A DNA stretch of 64,000 nt, taken from positions 61,107,373 through 61,171,372 of the forward strand of contig NC_081554.1 in the NCBI RefSeq assembly GCF_963082655.1. Direction: 5' to 3'. Both the position numbers and the translations under genes were made by a program. Numbering within the stretch: the first letter of the stretch is position 1; each line of letters starts with the position of its first letter. The notes below the pieces were generated by a model. That model ran no database searches, was not told the DNA's origin, and worked only from the letters and a program-made list of their open reading frames with translations. Origin of the DNA: Stomoxys calcitrans. Lineage: Eukaryota > Arthropoda > Insecta > Diptera > Muscidae. Below are positions 11,500-22,589 of the stretch, one piece after another.

Positions 11500-12135
11500 C
11501 TGGTGCCACTGTTTGTGATAGAACCGATTGGAACTACAATATCCCTGTTTATAGAAGTTCCATAGAATTCTATACAGATGGATCCAAACCAGAGGACCAA
11601 GTGGGCCTTGGAGTGTACTCTGGAGAACAAGGACAAGTCAGAGAAGATGACTCGACCCGACCATAGTGTGCATCAAGTGGAGATCCTTGAAATTAAAGAA
11701 ATGCTGAAATGGCTATCATATAATGTCATAACAACGATTGGCATAAATATTTTCCGCCCCAGCCAGGCAGCCATTAAATCCCTGAGGAGCATATTTCTAA
11801 GTTGAAGAACCGCCCTCGGCTTTTATAGCTCTTTCAACAAGAAATGACTGAACTGCCGGGACACAGATATATCCCAGGAGATTGAAGAGCAGACGAGCTT
11901 GCGAGACCAGAAACTGCCCTACACATTCCAATGGAACTGGGTATGCCCTCATCGATCTTACTCTTCAGGATTAGGCCTGAAGAGCAACGGATGATAGATG
12001 GTCACAAAAGGGGGGGTGGTGAACATTCCAAAATTATGTGGCCTAATCTAGACTTGAAAAGTCTACCGCTATGCTGTCGCTGGCTAGAACAGACGTCTCA
12101 ATCATTGTGTCCCTTATGATATTTTACTGTCTGAT
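11500..12135 (+). pseudogene. LINE family 2, RNase H region fragment
   Basis: Corresponds to 47770-48420. The RNase H start is visible as FYTDGSKPEDQVGLGVYS in one frame (11565-11625), which then shifts. A VHQVEILEIKEML segment (the usual QAEI glutamate block) and a spacer region WSQRGG-like / CEHSKIMWPNLDLKS follow. The HxxGNxxAD block lies near 11860-11900 (ACACAGATATATCCCAGGAG). There are at least three frameshifts. RNase H bearing LINE, probably I- or Jockey-like; not functional. Confidence 0.75.
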
Positions 12136-14575
12136 CGGTAATGTAAAGCTTTTAACTTTACAAACTTGGGGAATATATGGACTTTTAAGTAGGCTTTGCT
12201 TTCCAACTTTACAAATTAGGAAAATGTATGGTGTCAAGTAGTAAATTTCGTTTTTATTTGTCGGCAAGAAAAATTTTTTTTTCAATATTAACAACCAATA
12301 GACAATCAGTCATAAAAAAAATTATTGCGGATTGGAATTTGGAATTCGATTTAAATAATTTTTGATATTTGCCAATTTAGTGCGATTTGTTTTATTGTGG
12401 TTAGAGTTTCCGCCACCGTTCCACCGTGTCACCGTTACTGCTATTCAAATTTTGCGAGAATATTATCTTGGGACCGCGGATCCGTTGGATTCCGTACAAA
12501 AGCATACTATCGCCACAATTTCGTATTTGTCGCGAGTATCTTAGATTGACGTCTATGTGTTTTGTCCATTGTGAACGATTCTCATATAAATCTAAAGATT
12601 TATGAAATCATCTTTCGTAATTTCATTTTTAAGGAAGAACATTAATCAATGTCCAACTAATGGGCGTACAAGCACGCAAGAGCAGACCAAAGTTGTAATC
12701 TGCAAATATTTTTGGGCCAACTTATTAAATAATTTCGAATTGATCAAGATATGGAATATATTTCACATATACCAACCTACACTTACTTATAAATCACTCA
12801 TTTGCTTAATTCGACCACTATAATTTACATCGAGCATCACAATTAAAATTTAATTTACTAAATTAGCATTAATGTGGAACGCAACTTTTGGATCAACAGG
12901 CCTGAAGATCGCAAGGAGTTATGTTTGGTAAGTCCACCATTTTCTTATACGATTTTAATTGTTTTCGCTCGTCCACATTACGATAAATTTAATTTCATTG
13001 ACCAACATTTCATCTAATTAATAATAATTTGTTCCATAATTAATAATTTTCTTATACCGATTTAATTTTTTTAAAACATTTTTTTTAATCATATAGCACA
13101 CTTAACTTTTAAATTCAATTTTCTTTAGACTTGAAACATTAATCGTGAACTTTTTTTCCCCCTTTTATTAATACTCCTAGATATAGAATACTTTTGTAAT
13201 ATTACGCGGATGCTTCCTTTTATAAAATAAATATGTATTTACACTTCTAATTCTTTCGCGTTATATTCTCGTAAGGTGAAGAGGGGACGATGAGGGATAC
13301 TAACGGGTTGATCGGTTGCTTTCGGTCAAAACGGCGAGGTAGGGAATCAGATATTTCGGCAGGTTAAGATCTTATGCCGAACCTTAAACCAACGCTTCTT
13401 ACACCTTGTATCTATCCTTTATTTTCCTTCCTATTCTTTTCATCTTCTCTCTTTCTGTAATTTTAAAGAGCTACCTTAAAATTTTCTTTATGTTAATGTA
13501 CCCGTGCCTATTCTCATTCGAAAAGAATTCCCCCCAAGACTGAGCACGGCTGGGGCCACGAGGTAGCCACTTCGAACGGGAATAGGGCTTTTAGATGCAG
13601 GGTCATTACATAATTAAATGGCGCCCAACGTATGTTCAACATTTTTTCACTGTGTCGATATTTGTTTTGCATGAAAACCTTATGTCGGTGTCGTAGGTAT
13701 ATGTATATCTTCAGACACTTCATGTACTTTCACAAATACATTGCTTGAATATCCTTTCTAATTGAGCTCTTTGTAAGATTTTGTTTGCTTTCTGTATTCC
13801 TCTACTTTCAGGAAGCAGTCTGTTGTGTTTTCTTCACTACACCAGTTTTAGCGATAAAAATCAATTTTCCGGGGATAATCGAAAAGCCACGTAAAGTGTT
13901 TTTCCCAGGCTAGTAATTTCATATGAGCATTTGCAACCGACAAAAGAGATGGACTATTTTACAAGAAAACTCAACATCGTACACACTCAGACAATGTACG
14001 AGTATGCATGGGAGTGGTTTTTTTTTGCCTTCCATTCAATTTGTTGTTGTTTTGACTCGTTTGTATAAAATCTAAACAAAATTTGATTATATCTTGAATC
14101 AAAGGCATTCAATATACGCTTGAATAAACATTTTCATAAGCTCCCATTCGGAAGCAGGGAAAAGAGCCAAGCGACAGGGTATTGAAAAGGATTATATTAT
14201 TGAAAACAATCAATGTATTAAGTAAACAAATTTCAATTATTTTGTTTAGCAAAACAGTTTTTCTTCGTGGAAGGAGGGTGCTCTTATCTTAGGACAGAAG
14301 ACTTGACTCAGAATATTATAAAGAAGCATGTAAATAATTTAGAGTGACATCTGAAAAACCAAAAAAAAAAAAACTTTTTAAGGCGATTATAAATAGCTTT
14401 AAGCTATTACATAACCACGATTTCTTAGAAAATTATTATATGGTGATTCGAAATATTATATTATAGGTATTACATAAAGCTTGGCTGAATACTAGGTATA
14501 TACATGGAAATGCCACCTTCCCTTCGGCAAGTTATCGGGATGATTTCTTTATATTAGAATCTATGAACCAAAAAA
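12136..14575. other. AT-rich unique region, possible LTR remnant
   Basis: No coding gene recognised. A short open stretch at 12874-12933 ending at TTTG|GTAAGT resembles an exon with a splice donor but has no recognisable homology. Near-repeated AACTTTACAAA motifs lie at 12152 and 12197. A tRNA-Lys-type primer-binding-site-like sequence lies near 13619 (separate entry). Confidence 0.45.
13618..13632 (+). other. Primer-binding-site-like motif
   Basis: TGGCGCCCAACGT matches the start of the canonical tRNA-Lys primer-binding site used by many LTR retrotransposons. It follows ACATAATTAAA, a plausible position just after an LTR. No gag or pol follows and I cannot see a second LTR, so chance or a solo remnant remain possible. 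Confidence 0.35.
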
Positions 14576-14765
14576 TTGCCAACGCACATTCCATTAAGGA
14601 ACAGGGCAAAAAGTCTTCTCACATCAATGAGTTCTGTGTGATCCAAGCTTAAGCTCAATGATAAGGAATTTACTTCTTATAGCTGAATCCGAACGGCATA
14701 TTGCAGTGAGAAGAAGCATAGCAACTCACAAATGTGGCCAGCATTAGGAGGGGATAACCATTGCT
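14576..14765 (-). mobile_element. SINE-1 copy, truncated
   Basis: Reverse body: CCATTAAGGAACAGGGCAAA, CACATCAATGAGTTCTG, TTGCAGTGAGAAGAAGC, CACAAATGTGGCCAGCATTA. Head with boxes A and B absent, and internal deletion around the TGTCGCACTGC block. Confidence 0.75.
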
Positions 14766-14831
14766 GGACATTTTTATACTCACCACAAAAGGATAGGGCA
14801 ACGCATCGAAATATCAATTTCCGACCCTATA
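14766..14831 (+). mobile_element. DINE-like 5' end fragment
   Basis: TTTTTATACTCACCACAAAAGG … CGAAATATCAATTTCCGACC, CTATA. This is the start of a class B core. It is broken inside CCCTATAAAG by the 3' end of the LINE-1 copy that follows; the rest of a class B element appears on the other side at 17259. Confidence 0.75.
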
Positions 14832-17258
14832 AGGTTAGGTTAGGTTGAAAAGAGGGTGCATATATTAATATGCGCCATGCCACTATGTTGTGCGCTCTAA
14901 AAACTATAAAGTAACCTCTAAAAAGAAAATTTTATGTTAGGAATTCCATGCAACTTACGAAATCCTTAATTGTTTTCAATACCTTTCCCCTAAGTTGGTT
15001 CATATCTGGTATTGTGTCCCCACCTAAGTACCGGTATCTGTTGGACGCGAATGCCACGCAATGACAAAGGAAATGCTCCAACGTCTCATCATCTTCCCCG
15101 CGTGCCCACATGCACGTGCCCACATGCACGTGCCCACATGCACTTGCCGCACCGATTTTACATAAGTGAGCTCGTAGTCCTATGTGTCCCGTTATGATAC
15201 CAATAGCTATACTGACCTCCTTCTTGCTTCCTTTCAGTAATAGCCTCGTCTTCTCACGATCTGGATCCCCCCCATGGGATTTTCGCCGTCCTACCGACCG
15301 TTTCGCTGTTCCACAAGTGCGTCGACCCGAAAGGCTTTGGGTTAACCAAGTTTATTGACGGCAGTCCTCTGGCCTTCACCGCCAAATCGTCTGCCCTTTC
15401 ATTTCTCCTTACTCCGTTAGGGACCGGCACCCAAACGATGCGGATTTTCCCATCCTCAAAAAAAGCGCTAATCGCCTTCTTACACTGCAAGACTGTTTGT
15501 GACCTTACCGTCTTGGTTGTTATTGCCCTAATGGCAGTTTTACTGTCGGTAAAAATGTTCACACTCGACGCACTAGCGTTTGCACCACACCATTTCACGC
15601 ATTTCGTGATCGACTGGATCTCTGCCTGCAGAACGGTGTTATGGTCAGGCAGTCTAAAACAGATTTCAATCCCTGGGTTTTCAATGTAAACCCCGAGGCC
15701 CACTCTGATCCATCCGTGTAACATGATCTTCCAGATGGCAAAACTAGGGTTCCGTCAATCCAAGACTGTGCCGATGGCAGCAGTGCGTCGCACTTGACTT
15801 CAAGTTTTATCTCAGGTATCCGATCGGAAACCTCTACCCTTCCTTCCATGTTTCGTATTGTCGCCTCGATTATACCGCAATGGTATGAGCTGCTACGTTA
15901 GCACCACACCAATTCACGCAATTCGTGATCGCCCGGATATCCGCCTGAAGGACAGTATTATGGTAAGGCAGTCTAAAAGAGATCTCAGTCCCTGGGGTTT
16001 CAATGTTAACCCCCAGGCCCACTCTGTCCTCTAGCTTTGATCCATCCGTAAAGCATCATCTCCCAGATGGCAATACTAGGGTTCCGTCAATCCAAAACTC
16101 TGCCGATGGCAGCAGTGCCTCGCACTGGACCTCGATATTCATCTCAGGTATCCGATTGGAAACCTCTTCCCTTCTTTCCAGGTTTCCTATCGTCGTCTCC
16201 ATTATACCGCGATGGTATGAACTGCTCCTATCCTCAATCCGTCTCATACCCGCAGTTGCTGCCTCACACTTAATCTGTATGTCAATGGGTCGGATATCTT
16301 GAATCGTCTCCAGTGCCCTAGTGGGCGTGGTCCTCATCGCTCCGCCTATACCAAGACAACATGTTCTCTGAACCTGTTGTATGGTCCTTATGTTGCACTT
16401 TTTTCTCCATAGCAGTCCACCAAACTACTGAGGCGTAAGTAAGTATTGGTCTTATCACGCTATTGTAGAGCCAGTGGACTATCCTAGGATTCAGGCTCCA
16501 TTTCGAGCCTACGGCCCGTCTACATACTGCCCAACATCTGTGAGCCTTCTCAGTACGCTCCTGAATGTGAAACTTTCAATTCAGTTTCCTGTCCAAGATC
16601 ACACCTAAGTATTTGACCTTGTCAGATATAGAAATTGTCTCATTGAGGAAACGTGGTGCATTAAATTGGCCCACTTTCGTCTTCCTCGTGAACAGGCATA
16701 TTTCAGTCTTCTCTGGGTTAACATTGAGACCTCTGGGTCTAGCCCAGTCATATGCCATATGCAAGACCCTTTCGGCCCTTCTGCATGGCTCGTTCGGATC
16801 CTTACCCCTTAGAAGTATTATAACATCATTATGGTGTCCACAATACGTTGCATGGTTTTGAGTATAAAGGATGTAAGGCTCATGGTTCTGTAGGCATTTG
16901 GTGTCGCATTTCTTTCTTTGCCGGGTTTAGGTATAAACACCACCCTTGCCTCCTGTCAGGCTTTCGAAGTATATGCAAGTCCTAGGCACGATGTGAAAAT
17001 TTTGGCCAGACGAGGCGCCAGATAGTATGCCTCATTCTGTAGTAACGCCGGAAATATTCCATCAGGTCCGGGTGACTTAAATGGTTTGAAGCTCCTCAAG
17101 GATTCCTTCACCATAAATTCCGTTATTATAAACTTTCGATCAACGTCATTATTCCAAGATTCCGGTGTCTCCGTGAGTTCCGTCGTATCCTGTGGAAAAT
17201 GGGTTTTCATCAAAAGCCTCAAATTGTCCTCCGTTGTCTCTGCTCTCACTCTCAGATT
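14832..17258 (-). pseudogene. LINE family 1, 3' half with RT deletion
   Basis: The minus strand runs from the RT N-terminus at high coordinates to the 3' end at 14832, where GGTTAGGTTAGGTT is the tail. Visible blocks: LLMKTHFPQDTTELTETPE, FKPFKSPGPDGIFPALLQ, YLGVILDRKLN, an RNase H start and ITTKTVRS…ADDLAVKARGLPS with VNIFTDSK (both Asp present), and a CMWARGEDDETLEHFLCHC zinc-like tail. About 600 bp of RT palm, including the YADD block, are deleted near 16828. A 319-bp tandem duplication sits in the RNase H start region (15582-16228). ORF2 role: reverse transcription with RNA removal; this copy is dead. Confidence 0.85.
15582..16228 (-). repeat. Tandem duplication (about 319 bp x 2) inside LINE-1
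   Basis: GCACCACACCATTTCACGCA at 15582 and GCACCACACCAATTCACGCA at 15901 begin two units that both run through ATCCATCCGT, GGGTTCCGTCAATCC and ATTATACCGC-ATGGTATGA. The units differ by clearly more than 5 percent, so the duplication is old or joins two different copies. Confidence 0.85.
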
Positions 17259-17697
17259 TGGATATAGCTGCCATATAGACCGATCTCACGGTTTAATGTT
17301 TTGGGACTATTAAAGCCGCATTCATTTCCCGATCTCGCTGAAATTTGAGAAAGTGCGTTGCGTTAGACCCCTTGTTGTCCTGGTTCAATTTGGCCCAGAT
17401 TGATCCAGATTTGAGCTGCCATATAAACCGATATCACATTTTTTGGCTTTTGGGCCCATTAAAGGTTCATTTATCGCCCGATTTCGCTGAAATATAGGGC
17501 AATGAGTTGTGCTAGGCCCTTCGATATTCTTCCTCAATTTGGACTAGATCGGTTCAGATTTGTCATAAAGATCGAACTCCCGATTCAGGGTGTTGGGTCA
17601 AAAGATGGCGCATTTATTTTTCGATATCGCCGAAATTTTTGACAGTTAGTTGTGTTAGACCACTCGACATCCTTCTTTAATATGGGCCAGATCGGTT
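17259..17697 (+). mobile_element. DINE-like array, class B, plus
   Basis: Units of about 150 bp with TTTGGATATAGCTGCCATAT, AGACCGATCTCACGG and GTTAGACCCCTTG blocks (17262, 17410, 17560). Probably the other half of the element broken at 14831. Confidence 0.75.
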
Positions 17698-18045
17698 CAG
17701 ACAAAATCAGGCAATAAATTCGACTTTTATGGCCCCAAGACATTAAATCCAGAGATCGGTCTATATGGCAGCTATATCCAAATCTAGACCGATCTGGGCC
17801 ATATTGCAGACGAATGTCGAAGGACACAACTCACTGTCCCAAATTTCAGCAAAATCGGATAATAAATGTGGTTTTATTGGGCGAAGACCTGAAATCGGCG
17901 GATCGGTCTATATGGGGGCTATATCAAGACATAGTCCAATATAGGCCATCTTCAAACTTAACCTTCTTTTAGAGAAAAAAAGAATCTGTGCAAAGTTTCA
18001 ACTCATTATTTCTATGTTTAAAGACTGTAGCACGATTTCAACAGA
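17698..18045 (-). mobile_element. DINE-like array and core edge, class B, minus
   Basis: Orientation flips near 17697: GAGATCGGTCTATATGGCAG, AAATTTCAGCAAAATCGG, then the core edge AAAGAATCTGTGCAAAGTTT and GACTGTAGCACGATTTCAAC. It joins directly to the expanded GACAGACGG tract. Confidence 0.8.
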
Positions 18046-18243
18046 GAGACGGATAGACAGATAGACGGACAGACAGATAGATGGACAGACAGATAGACGG
18101 ACAGACAGATAGACGGACAGACAGACAAAAGACAGACGGAAAGACAGACGGACAGACAGACGGACAGACAGACGGACCGACAGACGGAAAGACAGACGGA
18201 CAGAAAGACGGTCAGACAGACGTACAGACAGACGGACAGACGG
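18046..18243. repeat. Expanded GACAGACGGACA minisatellite
   Basis: About 200 bp of GACAGACGG / GACAGATAGACGG variants. This tract is the short CGTCCGTCTGTC stretch of the DINE core, usually 20-40 bp, expanded here several-fold. It ends at the start of the LINE-3 fragment. Confidence 0.92.
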
Positions 18244-18245
18244 CA

Positions 18246-19440
18246 ATGCGGCTATAGACTTGGTAAATTCACCCTAGACCAGGTATTCACACTACGCCAA
18301 ATACTGGAAAAGACCCGAGAAGGACAAACCAACACCTACCATCTCTTTGTTGACTACAAAGCCGCCTTCGACAGCCCTATATGTTCAAAGGTATTTCAAG
18401 CTATGTCTGAGCTTGGTATCTCTGCAAAATTATTAAGACTCTGCAGGATGACACTTCCTGTTACACATTGCTCAGTTAGAATAGAAAAGTATCTCTCGAA
18501 ACTATTCAATACCAAACAAGGTTTCAGACAAGGTGACAGATTATCATATGATCTCTTTGATATCCTGCTGGCTAAGATTATACGAGACGCAAATGTAAAT
18601 AAATATGGCACACTACTCACAAGAGAACAAATGCTACTCGCCTATGCCGAGGACATCGATATCATGGGTCGGTCACTGGAAGTAGTAACTGCAGTCTTTA
18701 AAAGTATCGAAAGAGAGTCAGTGAAAATGGGTCTGGCAGTAAATGCAGATAGGATGAAATGGATGGCATCAATTCCGAAAATACCTTGTACAACCGATCA
18801 GATAAAGTAAAAAGAGAAAGTTTGGAACCACAACTTTGAGACAGTCAGTAACTTTATCTACCTCGGAACCACCGTATCCGAAATGAACAACATTAGATTT
18901 GAAATAAGCCGAAGAATTATACTGGCCAACAGATGGTAAGTTGTATTAAGTAGGCAGTTTAGAAACAAGGCCACCTGTCGACAGACAAATATCACACTTT
19001 ACAAGACACTAATACTACTCGTGTTGCTATTTGGTTCCGAAGCGGACAAGGTAGTACTTGGAGTGTTTGAGAGAATGATTCATCGTAAAATTAATGACCA
19101 GTTTTCATTGATGGAGAATATCGGCGTCATATGAACCACAAACTTTATGAGCTGTATGAAGACGTTAGCATAGTTAAACGTATCAAAATACAACGGTTGT
19201 GTTGGCTAGGTCATGCTGTCAGAATGAATGTAGAATTTCCAGCGAAGAAGTCTTTTGACTTTGGCTGTCCCGGTTTGAGCGTAGCACCGCGAGAACCAGA
19301 AGGAAAGAGCAGATGGTCAGAGACACCTCAAAAGTTGATGTCAAAGTTTATGGAAGCACCGCAGAAGATCGAGGTGCGCGAAACGCTATTCTACGTTCTG
19401 TTAATTGGACAAATGTTCTGTCATAGCCAATTATAGTAAA
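18246..19440 (+). pseudogene. LINE family 3, reverse transcriptase remnant
   Basis: RT domain of a second non-LTR lineage, in at least three frames. LDQVFTLRQILEKT, then the first catalytic block HLFVDYKAAFDSP (Asp present), ELGISAKLLRLC, KQGFRQGDRLS, then the active-site block AYAEDIDIMGRS at about 18640. The canonical YADD is YAED here, so one catalytic aspartate is lost. After a frameshift: FIYLGTTVSE-like, RQTNITLYKTLILL, then NHKLYELYEDVSIVKRIKIQ, RLCWLGHAVRM (19131-19230), the usual C-terminal signature of this abundant arthropod LINE type. Clade not assigned (RTE-like is possible). Upstream it joins a DINE minisatellite; no ORF start or endonuclease is present. Confidence 0.85.
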
Positions 19441-20366
19441 GTAATGTATACTTAGATTACCAATTGCATGGTAGGGCCAAAAATACTAAACTGAATTTCT
19501 TAGAAGAAACCCGCGCCGTCAGGATGTGCGGCAGGGGTTATTGTAACCGATCGCCATAATATTTTTATTTTGTCTACAGGAAACAAAAGGAAAACGATGG
19601 AGGGAATACGTTTCAAAAAAATATTTTTTGTTTATTGGGACACTCTAGCATGTATGCTCATTTCTGCGCCACCGTGGCTACTAGAATTTGTTTAGACTTA
19701 ACATAAAATGGAACTTGAAATCCTACAAAATTTAAGGTAAACTAAGATATCGTGACTTCCTGATCGATAATATGGTTATATCAATCGATTTGCTAGGGCT
19801 GATATAACCCACCCCCCAAATCGGCTATAGTACTGTGGTAGCCGATATTCCCCAGCAATTATCATCAGATTCGCACAAATTCTGTGTTTACACATTACGA
19901 AATCTAAATCTTGACCGAACGCTTACAAAGTAAGTCAGTGCAAGGCTTAATCTTCCTTCTCTCTGCGCATGACAATCAAATCCACTAAACTGCATTACAC
20001 ATAAACTAAAAAAAGAGGTTTATGGTATAAAAATCAAGACTCATACAATATTAATGAGCACTTCCCTTTCAGTTTATTCAGTGATAAGTGCCATTATGTA
20101 TCCTTGGAAACTACAACTACATCATTTGCATTTGTGTTGAAAATCGCTTTAGTTCTACACATACCAAGTACTTGAAGTGGATGGTTAGGGCAAGGGAAAG
20201 TGAAAACATGACAAAACTCAGTAAGCCATTTAAACCAAATGAAACGGAAATGAAGTGAAAGGCAAAAGTAAATTCACTTCATTGAGAGTTAGATAGATGA
20301 TATCGGCACGATGATATTGACTATGATTACTGAAATATTCTTATGAGGGTTATTGACTCATGCGAA
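19441..20366. other. Unique sequence
   Basis: No gene or repeat family recognised. AT-rich with short non-coding ORFs. Confidence 0.5.
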
Positions 20367-20669
20367 GGCCACCGTAGTGCAAAGGTTGGCATGTCCGCTT
20401 ATGATGCTGAACGCCTGGGTTCCAAGCCTGGCGAGAACATCTGAAAAAATTATCAACGGCGGTTATCCCTTCCTAATGCTGGTGAAATTTGTGAGGTTCT
20501 GTACTGGTATGGCAGCCATGTAAAAACTTCCCCACAAAGAAGTGTCGCATTGCGACACGCCGTTCAGGCTAGGCTATAAAAACGAGGCCCCTTATTATAG
20601 AGCTTAAAACTTGAATAGGACAGCACTCACTGATATGTGAGAAGTTTGATCCTGTTCCTTAGTGAAAAT
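20367..20669 (+). mobile_element. SINE-1 copy
   Basis: GGCCACCGTAGTGCAAAGGT box A region, weak box B (GGTTCCAAGCCTGG), body with GTGTCGCATTGCGACACGCC, ends CCTGTTCCTTAGTGAAAATT. The usual 3' TTCATGGGC tail is missing; the LINE-1 copy starts directly. Confidence 0.85.
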
Positions 20670-20671
20670 TA

Positions 20672-22540
20672 GAGACTGGATAAATCATATGCTAAGGAAC
20701 AGGTGAATAAATTGTGTGTCACATGGCATAAAAATTTAGGGAAAAAGTGGCCTCGGCCACGTCACAGGGGGGCAATTATCGCCACTCCTATGGGTGACCA
20801 CCATAAATGGCCTATTACGGATGCTGACTGAGGAGGGATTTGAACCCGTCTGCTACGCTGACGATGTTATAATACTTCTAAAGGGTAAGGATCCGAACGA
20901 GCCATGCAAAAGGGCCGAAAGGGTCTTGCATATGGCATATGACTGAGACCCAGAGGTCTCAATGTTAACCCAGAAAAGACTGAAATATGCCTGTTCACGA
21001 GGAAGACGAAGGAAGGGGCCAATTTAACGCTTCACGTTTCCTGAATAAGACGATTTCGGTATCTGACAAGGTCAAATACTTAGGTGTGATTTTGGACAGG
21101 AAACTGAATTGGAAGTGTCATATTCAGGAGCGTACTGAAAAGGCTCACAGATGTTGGGCACTGTGTAGACGGGCCGTAAGCTCGAAATGGGGCCTGAATC
21201 CAAGGATAGTCTACTAACTCTACAGGAGCGTGATTAGACCAATACTTACTTACGCCTCAGTAGTTTGGCGGACTGCTATGGAGAAAAAGTGCAACATAAG
21301 GACCATACAACTGGCTCAGAGAACATGTTGTCTTGGCATAGGCGGAGCGATGAGGACCGCACCCACTAGGGCACTGGAGATAATTCTCGATATCCGACCC
21401 ATTGACATACAAATTAAGTGTGAGGCAGCCACTGCGGCTATGAGACGGATTGAGGATGGGAGCAGCTCATACCATTGCGGTATAATCGAGGCGACGATAG
21501 GAAACCTGAAAGGAAGGGAAGAGGTTTCCGATCGGATACCTGAGAGGAACCTTCAAGTCGAGTGCGAGGCACTGTTGCCATCGGTACTCGACTTCCGTCT
21601 TGGATTGACGGAACCATAGTTATGACATCTGGAAGATCATGTAACACCGATGAATCAAAGCTAGATGACAGAGTGGGCCTGGGGGTTTACATTGAAAACC
21701 CAGAGACTGAGATCTGTTTTAGATTGCCTGACCATAATACCGTCCTGCAGGCGGAGATCCGTGCGACCACGGAATACGTGAAGTGGTGTGGTGCTAACGC
21801 GAGGACGTCGAGTGTGAACATCTTTAGGGACAGTAAAATTGCCATAAGGGCAATAACAACCAGGACGGTGAGGTCACGAATAGTCTTGCAGTGTAACAAG
21901 GAGATTAACGCCTTCTCTGAGGATGGCAAAATCCGCATCGTTTGGGTGCCAGGCCATAACGGAGTAAGGGGAAATGAAAGAGCAGACGATTTGGCGGTGA
22001 AGGCCAGAGGACTGACGTCAATAAACTTGGTTAACCCGAAGCCTTTCGGGTCGACGCACTTCGAGTTAAGGGAGTGGGCGACGAATGCACATGCAACATT
22101 GTGGAACAGCGAAACGGTCGGTATGACGGCGAAAATCCCATGGGGGGATCCAGATCGTGAGAAGACGAGGCTATTACTGAAAGGAAGGAAGCAAGAAGGA
22201 GGTTAGTATAGCTTTTGGTATCATAACGGGACACATAGAACTACGAGCTCACTTATGTAAAATCGGTGCGGCTAGTGATAGCATGTGTAGAGCATGCGGC
22301 GAAGATTATGAGACGTTGGAGCATTTCCTTTGTCATTGCCCGGCTTTTGCGTCCAACAGATACCGGTACTTTTTGAAAATAATTAAGGATTTTGTAAGCA
22401 TCACGGAAATCCTAACTTAAAAATTTTATTTTTAGAGGTTAATTTCTAGTTTGTAGAGCGGACAACAAGCCGATTACAGGCTTAGGTATATGTCTATAGT
22501 GGCATGGTGCGGATTAATATCTGCACCCTCTTTTTGACCT
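20672..22540 (+). pseudogene. LINE family 1, RT to 3' end, plus strand
   Basis: The best-preserved C-terminal half. RT: RDWINHMLRN-like start, then VCYADDVIILLKG (20847-20885, active-site YADD intact), CLFTRKTKEG, YLGVILDRKLNWKCHIQERT, RTAPTRALEIILDIRPID. RNase H: NTDESKLDDRVGLGVYI (G of TDGS changed to E), LQAEIRATTEYVKWC, NIFRDSKIAIRAI, VPGHNGVRGNERADDLA with all final-block residues. Zinc-like tail CRACGEDYETLEHFLCHC at 22288-22345. The 3' UTR ends CCTAACCTAACCTT at about 22527-22540. The RT block at 21215 has a TAA where most copies read on, and a frameshift lies near 21590 and 22206. 5' end truncated at RT; no endonuclease or ORF1. Confidence 0.9.
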
Positions 22541-22589
22541 AACCTAACCTTACCATGGGCAAAATTTGTAAAAAATTGGGTTTTTAATA
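22541..22589. other. Junction spacer
   Basis: ACCATGGGCAAAATTTG resembles a short SINE-1 3' end remnant before the next DINE. Confidence 0.4.

Noticed and set aside
12874..12940. Host exon ending in GTAAGT
   Set aside because: A short open frame with a splice-donor-like end only; no homology or partner exon visible.
13260..13400. Possible structured RNA in the GC-richer patch
   Set aside because: No consistent stem could be drawn by eye and no promoter or terminator signals were seen.
18046..18243. Ser/Arg/Leu-Val repeat 'protein' from the GACAGACGG tract
   Set aside because: Translation of a minisatellite; no gene.
22527..22540. Telomere fragment (CCTAA repeats)
   Set aside because: Only two to three units, always at LINE 3' ends; explained as LINE tails rather than chromosome ends.
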